From Eremophila alpestris peregrina (lineage: Eukaryota > Chordata > Aves > Passeriformes > Alaudidae): DNA of 64,000 bases. Shown one piece after another: positions 21,881 through 33,300 of this stretch. The position numbers and the translations under genes were made by a program. Position 1 is the first letter of the stretch, and the number at the start of each line of letters is the position of its first letter. The notes beneath the pieces are model-generated. The model was not told where the DNA came from and made no database searches. It saw nothing but the letters and a program-made list of their open reading frames with translations. The stretch lies in assembly GCA_009792885.1 (NCBI GenBank), contig WMCF01000032.1, positions 3,700,589-3,764,588 on the forward strand, in the 5' to 3' direction.

Positions 21881-24800
21881 TGGCACACACCAGCACAATC
21901 CTGAACCCCAGGGTCACAGGGGATGGCTGTGTCACAGATCACCTTCCCCCAGCCCACAGGGAGCAGAGCAGGCAGCTCCAGCTGTCTTTGCACCCACGTG
22001 GGGGTGGTCACAGCCTCGTGGAAATGAGATCTAAAGCAGGGACTCAGAGCTGGGACACCTCCTTCAGCAAAAGCCATGACACCACAGGAGGACAGGACCA
22101 GGCACAGTGACAGTGGCAGTGCCACCACCACATCTCCACCCATAGCTGAGCTCAGCCATTCCCAGCACTCAGCATCTTCACAAAAACCTTGTTTGGGAAA
22201 GGGAATGAGGCCACAAGGGGCAGGAAGAGGCAAGAAGAGCTGATCCACACCCTGGCCCCGAGCTGTGACGGGTTCCCACAGCCAAGACAGCAGCTCTGAT
22301 TTGACATCTCTTCACACACCTCCCAGCAACCCTCCCCCAGCAGCAGGGCTGCCTTGCCCTGTCATGTGGGAGCAGTCTCTTGGGATTAAGAAGGTGCTGG
22401 GCAGGCGTTGTTTCCCATGTCACCCCTCCTTGTCCCAGCTCTGCCCCAGCACATTCCCACAGGTGGGATCAGCACCAGGTGATGAAGAGGGACCATGCAG
22501 GATCATGCAATGGAAGAGCAGAGGTGTGAGCTGCCCAGGAGGGCTCCAGCAGCCCAAAACCCAGGAGGGGAGCACACATCCAGCTTCAGCACAACACAAA
22601 AGCTGTTCCCCAGCACCTGAGCCCACAATGTGAGGCACAACCTCAGTTAAATCAGATCAAACCAGCCAGAAGAGCACTTACACCATGGTCTTGAGGATCC
22701 TAATTCAGGGCCTCTTCCACAGCATCTGGACCAGGCTTTGCACCACAGTCATGCCTGGCATTCCCAAGGGAGGTACTGTGTGTCCTCAGCTGCACTTGGG
22801 ATTGGCCGTGCGTCTGGGAGAGCCCTTGTCAACACCAGGAAGGAATTCAGCCCTGGAATGACCTCTTGAAGAGGAACCAACTCATGGGCAACCATGCCAT
22901 GACCTCTAGCAATGGCTCCTCAAATATTTTCCCACTACAAATGCAACCCAGCCACAGTTTGATACCCCTGAGCAGCCCTACAAGAGGACAACTGAAGTCC
23001 TCACCCAGCACAAGTTCCAGTGACGAGGCAGAAAAGCCCCAACCAAGGGCCCTCAGCCACCTCCTCCCAACACAACCCAAAGTGGGAACCCAAAATAGAC
23101 TAAGCCTTCCTAGCACAGTGCCAGCCAAGCATCCTTGGTGTCTTCCAGAGCTTCTCATGTCCCTCAGAGGGATGCAGCACTTATCATGTCAGCACCACCC
23201 AGAAATTTTTCTTCCCCCTCCAATTCTCTCCCCCTTCTCCAGCAACCCTTCCCCACAGCCCAGCTGGAAGATTCAGCCCTGGATATGATATTTCATCATT
23301 GCTTCTCCTGACTTTCTCAATGCTTAATCATTTTTGCAGTCGTCTGCAAATGAGTCAAAGCCTTTGCTATGAGGAAGCAGAGGTATCTCCACCTCCCTTC
23401 CTGCTAATTCTGCAAGGGTGGGAAAAAATAAAAGCACATGTGACCAAGGCATTAATAAGACATCCCAAATACAAAAACAAGCTAATTAAAACCAGGCATG
23501 ACCTATTCATAAAATAAGTCCTTTCAACCTCAAGAGGAGAGGAGAAGCCTTTGAAGTCAGGCTTCATAATCCAGAGAGATCCCTGCCTCCACTGGTGACC
23601 TCACCTGGAAACTTGTTCTTACCCAACTGTCGCTAAAGCCTTCCCAATAAAAGCTGGCTTTGGAGACAGCTTGGGATTAGCAATTGGTGAAGCCAGAACC
23701 TCGGTAGAACGAGTTCCCCAGGGTACAGAGGAGTCTCCAGGGGCTCTTTACCAAGGCTAGGACGCCTGTGTGACTCCTCACATGTTCCTGGCTGGGTGGG
23801 AAACCATCTCCCAGCAGGATTCTGGGCTGCCCTGCTGCACCCTACCACGAAATGTGGAAGTTTGGGGTCACCAAAAGGAGATTTCCAGAAGAGGAGGGTC
23901 TGTCATCCCCACTGCCAAAAAGAAGAGCTGAGGGAGCAGCACCGATGCAATGTCTCAGCATGGGAGAACATGGGGCAAAAATCCATCTGTAAACACAACA
24001 TCTGCAGGGAGAGGAGGCAGGAAAAGCTTAGATAATCCTGGGATTTGAGGCGGCCCCCAGCAAGGACCAAAGGAATCCCTCGGGACACAGCCCTGCCTAA
24101 TTGCTCCAAGTTTCACACTTCCCTCCCACACTCCCCATTGCGGCCACCACAGGGATGGGGACATCGGGCCCGTTTGGCAACGCCCCGCGTGTCTGCAGAC
24201 ACTCATCCCAACCCACTGCTGGAAACTGCCATTGTCTGTAGGATTTACTGTGAATGGAGCCAGATGCCAAGATAATCCCCTTATTAGCCTGATTCCTCTT
24301 CTGTTGCAGCCTGCCTGACTCAGAGATCAGAGAAAGCTCAGCAGACCAAAGAAACGACATCACTGGCTGAGGGAAGGCTCAGGAAGAGCTTGGAAGTGTC
24401 CACAGGAGCTCCAAACAAAAGGCTGTGTGGAGGAGAGCCACAGAGGTTCCCACTGGAGCAGGCACTGCACAGGGGTCATCTGCAGGTTCATCTGGTGTTA
24501 GGCAAGAGGTGACACCACAACCACCTCCCAAGCTAAGCAGAAGCTTGTAGGACATCCATCCCTTCTGGGCAAAGCCATGGGAAACAAAGGGACCAAGCAT
24601 GGCCCCATGGCTTAGTAGGACATCATTTGGTGAGAAAAGAGGGGACATGGGGGAATGCCTGGGAAGGGACTGAAAGACAACCTCAAGCTACCAGTGAGCT
24701 CTTCCTTCAAATTCAGACCAGGAAGAACAAATCCTATCCCAGCTTCCTTTCCTTTCAAACACCAGGAGGGATCTGTGAGAACCCCACAGATCACAGAACC

Positions 24801-26185
24801 AGGGACCACAGACACACCCGTGCTCCAGCATGTTCCTTGAGCTCCTCCTGGATCTCTGCTGGGAGCAGGAAGGAAATGTGACATGAGGGGAGTGAGTTTC
24901 AACAGTTTACTGGATGTCAGGGCAATCAGATTAATCCAAGTGTCACTGTCCAAACTTGCAAAATGAACTGGCGCTCCAAAAGCTACCAAAATGATTTCAG
25001 GAATAGTGCTGTAGGATTTTTCAACACCATACATGACTGGGATATAAAGAGTATTAGTGATATGGAAGAATGCCCTCCAGCAGGACAGGGCATGGTTTTA
25101 TGGGGGGAAATACAGGGCACAGCTGCAGCAACAGTCACCAGTGCCACCTCTGCCACTCTGGAAGCCCTGAGCTTGTGGAGAGGGCTGCCACGTCCCTGCA
25201 ACCTGCCTGTTAAACCCCAAGTATGGTGCCTTGCCCAGGGTCAGAGAGCAGCTCAGGATGGGGAGTCAAGAGTTCTGAAGCCAGGGATTCCCATCAGCAG
25301 CACTGGGCTCTGGCAGAGACAGCCTCTCCCTTTGCATGAAGCACTAATGGATGTGCCTCTGCTCGTGCAAAAGCACCTTTCTTGCCGCCAGCCACCTGCA
25401 AAAGCACTTTTCTTTGTGCCCCAGCAGAGCTCAGGTCAGATCCACCTGTTCCATCAGAGCAGGATCACTCCCTGGGGCAGGTTTCCTCTCCAGCTTTTCT
25501 GAGCTGCTTGCTCTTGATCTCTGTCTCACTGTCTCCAGCCCCCCAGGGCTGTCTGTGCCAGGCTCTCTCCTGCTTGCCCTAGACCTGGTGTCACAGGCTC
25601 TCGAGTTGTTTTACCTCGGATAAACTCTTCCCGTGGTTACCAGCGTGAGCAGAGGCTGCACACAGGGAGTTGTGAATGAGGTTAAAACGAGGGGAAAACA
25701 TCCCTGTGGAAAAGTGCCTGATTTCCAGGCACTGTACAAGCTTGAATATCTTGTAGCTGCAGCAAGGTTTCCTTTCCTCAGAAAGCCCATGAGCCCCAAA
25801 GGAATTAATTCAGTCCCTGGCTGTCCTTTGGGAATGCCTGAAAGCATCGCTGCCAGAGATGGGAGACAAACACAGGAAATGCAGCCCAACCTCTGAGCAC
25901 ATTTCACCCACAACCTCTGCTGCAAGGCAAGTTTGGGAATCCTGACACACAGCCACACATCCATTGGGGCCCCCTGGAAAGGAGCATCACTGCTGGATCC
26001 ATCTTTGAACTCATGGGATGTCACAGACAGCATCTGCCTACAAATTCCCACTTTTGTCCCACTTCCTCCTGGAGCATCCTGCTCTCCCCCAGTTTGGCTA
26101 TACAAGGTCTGAACCCAAAAATAACCTTCTGATAGCTGGAAATAAATCCTGGATTAGTCACAGAGTTGAAGGAGAGGCTACTCAC

Positions 26186-26289
26186 AGAGATTTTGGTGAA
26201 GATGGAGAGCAGAGGAGACAGGCTGGAGAGGCACATCCAGATCCTCTCCCCTCCAAATACTCCTGGAGATACTCAGGAATTGTGACAAT
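26186..26289 (-). pseudogene. SLC5A10: SLC5A10 exon 5 remnant, 1-nt deletion
   Basis: After CTGGCAG the frame reads IVTIPEYLQE. One nucleotide is then missing and the match continues in a shifted frame as FGGERIWMCLSSLSPLLSIF then TKIS, before a GTGAGT donor. The family form is IVTLPEYIQKRYGGQRIRMY then LSVLSLLLSVFTKIS. Length is 104 nt where 105 is expected. Confidence 0.85.
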
Positions 26290-26458
26290 CTGCCAGAGCC
26301 ATCACTGCCCTGTGCAGGCCCCATCCTCCTGGGATGGTCCTGGGAGGACAAGGGGACAGCATTATTCCCAGAGCAGAACTCAGGAGTCCCACAGGATTCC
26401 TGGGACTGGGGGACCTGTCCAAGGCTCCCCACGACAGGCTCAGGGCAGCTGTACATAG

Positions 26459-26518
26459 CCCAGATGAGATACAGACAGACACAAACACCCAGGCCACTGC
26501 CAGAAGAGCCTAAGTTGC
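26459..26518 (-). pseudogene. SLC5A10: SLC5A10 exon 4 remnant with premature TAG and lost donor
   Basis: After the acceptor TCCTGACAG the frame reads A-T-stop-ALLAVAWVFVSVCISSG, matching [20 protein letters not shown]. The Tyr codon is TAG at 26512-26510. The exon end shows GGGCTATG where a GT donor is required, so splicing there is also lost. Confidence 0.85.
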
Positions 26519-27084
26519 CTGTCAGGAAGGAGGAAAGAGACAGGAAAAAAAATGGATACTGCAGCTCAACAGTGACTGCAGTCCTAGGCCCTGTCTCTGC
26601 TCCTGATCCAGCCCTGGTTCTCACTCAAGGCCACATTTACACCCAGAGATGGCTTCAGACACCTTTGACACCCTTTTGGGTATGGGGACATGGTGGAAAG
26701 CCCCTGGAATCCCTGCCAGCAGGAACCTGCTTCCCTCAGCCCTTCAGCTCCTGACTGAACATTTCCCACCAACTTCTTGAGCACCACAAAAAACCAAATG
26801 CCATTTTTTTTTCTGCAGGACCCAAGGACTTTGGGGAAGCAGGGAATGGGTGACCTATTCAGTCATGTCCCTGTTAAGGACTTGCTAGAATAAGAACTCG
26901 GCTCCCAAACGTCCTTTTCCCTGAGCACGTGGAGCTGAGGTGACTCCAGCCTCACCGAGAAGCTGAGTTAGCAGGGTTGTGCTAATTACCCCCTGCGCGG
27001 CTCCTCCCAAACCTTTCGAGACTGTGAAATGGCCCATCTGCTGCGACAGAGCTCATTGCCTTAATCACACGACACATTTCTGAC

Positions 27085-27185
27085 ATTCCACTGGAAGCCG
27101 GCGACAGCGACTCCCCCGGCAGCGAGCGCCGGTCGCGGCCAGGCCGGGGAAGAGCCCGGAGCCTTCGCTGCTGGCCAAGAACGAT
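27085..27185 (-). pseudogene. SLC5A10: SLC5A10 exon 3 remnant, two indels
   Basis: The acceptor CCCCGCAG is followed by ATCG. About 8 nt are then missing relative to the Gly-Ala-Ser-Leu codons. LASSEGSGLFPGLAATGA follows, then an extra 4 nt (CGCT), then AGGVAVAGFQWN in a new frame. The family sequence is FASSEGSGLFIGLAGSGAAGG followed by LAVAGFEWN. This sugar-binding helix region is highly conserved in SGLTs, so the match is unambiguous and the two indels are clear. Confidence 0.88.
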
Positions 27186-27930
27186 CTGCGGGGAGCAGGG
27201 GAGGAGCTGCAGGTGCTCACAGCCGGCTGCCCGCGGCTTGGCACGGCTGCCGTGCCAGCTGGACCAGCTTTGGTGCTTCCCCAGGGGTAACGCAGGAAAG
27301 AGGTGGGAAAATGAGGTCTGAACTGGAACAACAGAGCGCAGATGTCCCCGTCGCTTCTGAAAGTGTGGCCAAAGAGCCCCCACGTGGGATGAGGGATGTG
27401 TGTGTATTAAGCAAGGAAATCCCTTAACACATAAAAGTCAGGTAGCTGAACGTGATGCTCCCACAACCCCGCTCATCTGGACATCCCTGCTGGGTTTGGA
27501 CTTTCTTGTCTCCAGGAGGATGAGGAGCCACACAGGGCTGTGGGTGGCCCTGTGCAAGGAGCCAGTGCCAGACATGAGAAGGAACAACAGCCAGTTTGTC
27601 AAGATCAGACAGAAATAAGAGGGGGAAAAAAAAGAAACATTGGACAGCCACGGTTTGTTGGAGTCAGCAGGAGCATGCAGGAATAGTGGAGATGGATGTT
27701 TGGCTCCACGGATCCCTCCCCATAGCTCAGTGCAGCCTGTGGGAGGATCCAACAGACTCCAGCGTCTTCTGTGCAATGAGAAAGGAAACATAGCTCCAAG
27801 GACATAAATTCTGGGAGGAGGAGGTGACAGAGTGGGGAAAGCAGGGGGGAATTCAGTGTGGCAGTGGTGCTGATGTCCCTGTGCTCTCCTGAGGGTGTCA
27901 CAGGAGGGACACAGGTCTGTCTGTACTTAC

Positions 27931-27998
27931 TGGCCACCAGGCCCTGTCTCTCCCAGCAAAGAGCCACTGACAGCGTTCCTGTTCACCCTGCAGGAAAA
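27931..27998 (-). pseudogene. SLC5A10: SLC5A10 exon 2 remnant, 4-nt deletion
   Basis: After an acceptor CTTCCCAG the frame reads FSCRVNRNAVSG, like SSCRASRNTVNG of SGLT5. After a 4-nt loss at the Tyr-Phe-Leu position it resumes in another frame as FAGRDRAWWP, like FLAGRDMTWWP. A good GTAAGT donor follows. Length is 68 nt where 72 is expected, so the frame is broken. Confidence 0.8.
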
Positions 27999-28556
27999 CT
28001 GGGAAGGGGAAATATCAGCACAGAGCAACCTTTCCCTAAAAACCCAGACAAGTCACTAGCACCCAAGTCTCCCAGACAAGAAGCTAAGAGACAGGAGACT
28101 CGATAATTAATGGGAGCTCTGCAACTCGAGCTTAATTACACGAAACAGTGGCTGCACCCCAGGTACCTGGAGCCATGAATAGCAAAGGAAGCACCTGGAG
28201 AGGGAGAAGCAGGGAGGATGTTCCTGTCCTAGTGCCATCCCCAGCAGACAGGTTGGCTATTAGGACACAGCTTTGTCCAGGATTTTTCTGCAAGGCAGAA
28301 TAAATGCAATTGGAGAGTCTTTATCTGAAACTGCTGTAGCTGGTCGTTGTTTCTGTTATCAGGGCTGTTATCAGGGCATTTGGCTCAACACCCTGTAATA
28401 GACAAGGGGCAGAGCTCCTCACACCCAGCAGACAGAGGCTTGGGGAGAGATGGTTAATTGGTTAATTCTGTGGTTAATTGCACCTTGCTCCCAGGCTATT
28501 GGAGCGTTTCCATAGGGGGTGAAAGGGGCAGAGGATTTATACAAAACGGAGCAAGT

Positions 28557-28790
28557 CACAGAATCCCAGAATGGTTTGGATTGGAAGGGATCTTAAAGCT
28601 CATCTTGTTCTAAACCCCTTCCATATTTCCACGTTGCTCCAAACCCCGTCCACCCTGGCCTTGGACACTCCCTGAGATGCAGGGGTAGTCACAGCTTCTC
28701 TGGGCCTCCCCACCCTCACAGGGAAGGATTTATTCCCAATATCCCATCTAGCTCCCCTCTGACAGTGAGAAGCCACTTAGAATACCTTCG
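28557..28790 (-). mobile_element. CR1 LINE 3'-end fragment
   Basis: 'cacagaatcccagaatggtt' with 'ggaagggatcttaaagctca' and 'cagcttctctgggcctcccc' marks a minus-oriented CR1 3' end. It is truncated near 28790. Confidence 0.8.
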
Positions 28791-29530
28791 TTTGGGATAT
28801 TTAGCCATCAGTTTGCTGTGCTGGATGCTTGTCTGGTTCATTCCCAAATGGCAGCACACTTCCACAAGGTCTCACTAATAAAATAATCACGGTGCAGTTA
28901 ATGTGCCCATCACTGAGTCAGGTCAGCATTTCTCCTCTCTTTGAAGGAGCCGCAGCAGCGCTGGGAGCAGATCTGCACATCGGTGAGAGGAACCAACCTT
29001 CCCCCTCAGTGCTCAGCTGGAATTTGACCTGCATTAACACATCCAAAGTACCCACATGTGTCAATAAATCAGCCTGCTGTATCCATTAACATTAAGGAAA
29101 GCACCTGGTTTTATCCTTTAAAGTCAACGAACCCTCCAAAGTCCTTGGAAGTTTGTCTCCAACATAGAAACGGTGTCAACAAAGGTTAATTTTCACTTCT
29201 GAGCATGCCAAAAGCTTTATACTCATTTGTAGGACATGACGGAAAGATTAAACCAAACAACCTCTACATGCTCATCAATTCCACCACTGTTTTCTCTGCA
29301 ACAGGTGAGGAACTTGGAGTCTCTGGGACTGGGAGCTGCCTGCCAGCCAGCCGGCCATTCCACCCACACCTGCCCAAGGAGGGCTGGGAAAACAAACCTG
29401 GACAAGTTCAGCTCTGCACTATGGCGTAGTTTTTAGCTCATCCACGCATTCAGGACAGGCCAGAAACCTCAAAAAAATCCCCTCAGATTACCTGTGATGA
29501 GCTGATTTGGATTTTACCAGCTGGAACCTA

Positions 29531-29556
29531 CCCCCCCCCCCCCCCCCCCCCCCCCC
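29531..29556. repeat. Homopolymer C tract, 26 nt
   Basis: An uninterrupted run of 26 cytosines directly beside a CR1 fragment. The length is likely polymorphic and prone to sequencing error. Confidence 0.9.
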
Positions 29557-29569
29557 AATATTCCCAAGT

Positions 29570-29760
29570 CAGAGAATCACAGAATGGTTTGGCTTGGGAG
29601 GGATCATCTCATTCCAAAACCTTGCCACAGGCAGGGACACCTTCCACTATCCCAGGTGGCTCCAAGCCTAGTCCAACCTGGCCTTGGCTACTTCCAGGGA
29701 TGGGGCAGCCACAGCTTCTCTGGGAATCTGTGCCATTGTGTGAGCAAGTCCCTGTCCATC
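29570..29760 (-). mobile_element. CR1 LINE 3'-end fragment
   Basis: 'agagaatcacagaatggttt' then 'ccacaggcagggacaccttc' and 'agccacagcttctctgggaa' form a minus-oriented CR1 3' end. It sits between the C tract and the PRPSAP2 3' end. Confidence 0.8.
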
Positions 29761-29824
29761 CACCTGCCATATTCAAGGACACACTGTTTAGAAGATAAAG
29801 GACAAGCACATGAACATTTTAAGA

Positions 29825-30340
29825 AAGCTCACACAAAACAAGTCTTTATTCTTTGTTGCAGAAAATAAATACAGGTGCATATTCCATATGCTTTTCTATA
29901 AAAGCACTCCTACAAAATCACTGAACTGCATACAACAGTACAACCTTTTTGGCTTTTAAAATGCAAATATTATACAGTCACTTCATTTTGTTGTCATTTA
30001 AAGCACTTGTAGCAAGCAGCTTTGGAAAAGGAATGCTTAATTTAGAAGCCAAATTCTTGCCTCAAGTGTTTTGTGGGATTTTTCCATCCTGTATAGTGCA
30101 ACTAACCTAAAAGCAACTAGAACAGTTGTTTGTAAAATGTTTATTCCCATCAACCCCCCCAAAAAAATCCCTGCAAAGGGAAAAAAAAAAAAAGTCTTAA
30201 AAACTGTTCTACCTTGATACTTAAACCAAGAGAAAACAAGAAGTGGCTCAATGGAAATGTTAAGGTAAGCACGATGCTTCACAGCTCGTTCTCTGTTCGC
30301 TTCCAGTTTGGCCCGGGGTGTTTATTTAGGGGATGAAACT
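29825..30340 (-). other. PRPSAP2: PRPSAP2 3'UTR
   Basis: AT-rich sequence after the TAA stop (30341-30343), ending just past an AATAAA on the minus strand (TTTATT at 29845-29850). It includes a 13-A run near 30181. Confidence 0.75.
29845..29850 (-). terminator. PRPSAP2 poly(A) signal AATAAA
   Basis: TTTATT on the plus strand gives a canonical AATAAA about 490 bases after the PRPSAP2 stop, in the right orientation and with T/G-rich sequence beyond it. Confidence 0.7.
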
Positions 30341-33300
30341 TTAATCATCCACTCCTATATTCCTGAAAAGATATGACATGGACTCCCCATTATGGATCCT
30401 GCGAATGGCTTCTGACAGGATCATGCTGATATCCACAGTCTTGATTTTAGGGCACTGAAGTTTTTGTATTTCATGTGGAATTGTGTTTGTAACAACCACC
30501 TACAGGAAGAAGAAATGGTCAGGAAGACGTAGCCCCATTTTGTTTTCCACCTTTTATACTGGAAGTGTGAAAGGAGTTTTACAGATCCCACAAAACCATC
30601 CTGCCTGACAAAATAAAATTATACATTACAGTCAAGGTCACAATCTTAGGGAGAGCCATGTGTTGCCATAGGTTTCATGTATCCATGGATACTGAAGGCA
30701 CTGTCCCTCCTTCCTTTCTTTCATTCATTCAGCCACACAGATCCAGAGGAGGTACAAAAATATCCCACCCACTGACAGTCCAGCCTCTCACCACTACCAC
30801 ATTTCCCACTGCTATAGTTTAAAGACATGTGGGTGCTAATATTCCAGCACACAGTTCCATAGTAAGAAAGCCTAAACCAGGAACCTCCTGTCTAAATCCC
30901 TAATGCCAGCATATGCCAATAATCCAATCAGGACAGAACTGCTTGCTTAGAAAAGGCCCAAATCACCTGATCAGGGCTCAGACTCCACACTTACCTCATC
31001 GATGGCAGACTCCTCGATCAGCCGGGGAGCATCTGAGGACAGCAGGCCATGGGTGGCCATCACAAAGATCTTGTAGGCCCCTCTCTCCTTCAGGGTCTCA
31101 GCAGCAGCCAGAAAGCTGTCAACGTCATCTATGATGTCATCCTGCCAAAATCCCAGTCACGGAGGGTTCAGCACAGCAGGCAGAGCAACACAGCACATCT
31201 GACTGACAGCACAGCTTTACCAAGGGTAACCAACCCCAAACGATCAGAAAACTGCCCTTTTGCTTGACAAACCCAGAGATTACACTCTGCTTTGGAGAAA
31301 TCATGAGGGCATCAAGGAATCATAGAATGGCCTGGGTTGGAAGGGACCTTAAGGATCATCTCATTCCAAGCTCTGCCGTGGGCAGGGACACCTTCCATTA
31401 GACCTGGCTGCTTGGAGTTCCACACAGCCTGGCCTTAAATGCTTTCAGGGAAAAATTTCTTCCTTACATCCAATCTAACCCTATTGTCCTTTAAGTTTGA
31501 AGCCATTCCCCCTTGCCCTGTCACTGCAGGCCCTAATAAACAGTCTCTTTCCATCTTTCTTGCAGGCTCTCCTCAGGTACTGGAAAGCCACAATTAGGTC
31601 ACCCCAGATCCTTCTCTTTTCCAGGCTGAACAATCCCAGTTCTCTCAGCCTTTCCTCATAGCAGAGCTGCTTCATCCCTCTGATCATCTTGGTGGCCTCC
31701 TCCAGACTTGTTCCAACAAGTCCACATCCATCACCTCAGCTTCACTGGCATTTCTAAACTCAGCAGGAGGAGCAGGCTGATTGTCCCCTCCTGTGCTGCA
31801 CACAGCACCTGAACCCCTTCAGGTAAGCACCAAACAGAATTTCACCTGCTCTGCTCATGGAAACAAGATCCGAATGCTGCTTTCAGAGCTCCCAGCCAGC
31901 TTTGTGAGTGTGGTCAATGCTGCCCCATCCTATCAGAAGTCCACCAGCAACCAAAGTTAGATGGCTGATATAGAACAGCTACTTGATTTCTGAAACTTTA
32001 ATGTGTTTAATATTATTTATGAGAACTGATGGCATCTCACTTACCACAATGATAGCTATTCTTCCTCCTACATCTCCAACAACTGTGATGGGTGGTTTTT
32101 CCTTGGGAATCAGCACTGATTAATGGCAAATGTTTTTAGAGGAGTAGAAAGGAGAAAGAAAAGAGAAAGTTTAGATACTTTATTTGAAGGATGGAAATGT
32201 CTGATGGGTCACCACTATTAGAAACGTGAAGCAGCAACTATTTCAACATCACTACTGAGAAAACCAGCAGGATTCTAATACATAAATCATTTTTTAAGCT
32301 TAATTAAAATATTAACTATATTCACTTAGACCTGAATTCTTTAGCAATTCAATTCATTCTTAATTTCAGCACAGAAGCAGAGTGGCTTGCAGACACAACC
32401 AGTTCAGTCACCCACTGACACCCACGCTGGGTTTATGCCCTGCAGTTTTGGTGGTGCAGCTGTAGGTCACATCCACATTCAAGCAAGGAATCATCTTCTC
32501 CCAGCTAAGAAAGATGATTTTTTTTCTCTGTGAAGAACTACTCCTTTTAGACATTCCTGCCAAACCCAATCCCTAAACCCACGGAAACACCAGGTAACAC
32601 CTTCCCACACACACTTACTTACTGGGGATCTCCAGGCTGGGGTGGATAGCAGCTACGTATTTGGCAGTAGGAGGGGAGTGCCGACCATCCACCATGTCAG
32701 ACTCAGCGTCCTGAGCTTCCCCGTGGATCACAGCGATCCCCAACCGCAAACGCTCCGCAAACGACTGTGCCCTGCAGGGGAAGGGTTAAAAGAACCCAGG
32801 AAAAGGTCACATTTCAGAGAGTTCATTTATGTACAATCCTAACCTAGCTTCATTTTATTTCTAATGTTTCAGAGGGGAGTCAAATGATCCTATAATTTTA
32901 GGAGAATTCATAGAAGTAATCAGTTGCCTCTCAGTATCTTGTTTTTATCAGGTTTGTTAAAGTCAGAACAACCTTCAAAGTGCCCATATGGGCCCTAAAG
33001 GAACAGGATAAATGCTGCAAGTCACAAAATGCTGACTACTCCCTTCTGCTCTGCCCAACAGCCAAAATAACACTTCCCAGCCTTCAGCATCCTTGGGATC
33101 CCATGCTTTAACAGGACACATCTAACAGTAGCCAAGAACAGCTTTGATGTCTGGATTGTCTACATTTAATAAGGAAAAAATACTCATATAAAAAGAGAAA
33201 ACAAGTGTTCACCTATTTATTTAGTACTAAAGACAATATCCCTGACCTGCTGACACATAACCTGAGATACCCTATGGAAAAGGAGATCCAGATGATCATT

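Larger units (their letters stand above)
14035..27998 (-). pseudogene. SLC5A10: SLC5A10 (SGLT5) unitary pseudogene, seven recognisable exons
   Basis: Seven stretches on the minus strand, in order and flanked mostly by splice-like signals, match consecutive parts of the sodium/sugar cotransporter SGLT5. They lie at 27931-27998, 27085-27185, 26459-26518, 26186-26289, 21311-21412, 16325-16537 and 14035-14164. SLC5A10 is expected here, because in mammals it lies between PRPSAP2 and FAM83G and overlaps the latter. Against the mammalian protein recalled from memory, exon lengths are 68 for 72, 101 for 105, 104 for 105 and 102 for 106 nt. There is an in-frame TAG and one donor is lost. Substitutions hit core positions (WYWCTDQ is RPWCTDQ; IVQR is IVQW). 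The first exon, the exon after 21311, and all exons coding the second half were not found. Several independent lesions make sequencing error unlikely. No product is expected. Functional SGLT5 is a renal mannose/fructose transporter. Confidence 0.85.
16916..29824. other. FAM83G-PRPSAP2 interval
   Basis: This 13-kb stretch holds five SLC5A10 exon remnants, four CR1 tails, a C tract and a small tandem duplication. I found no intact gene. The transporter's first exon and the exon coding LAAVIYTDALQT and what follows were searched for by eye and not found. Confidence 0.6.
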
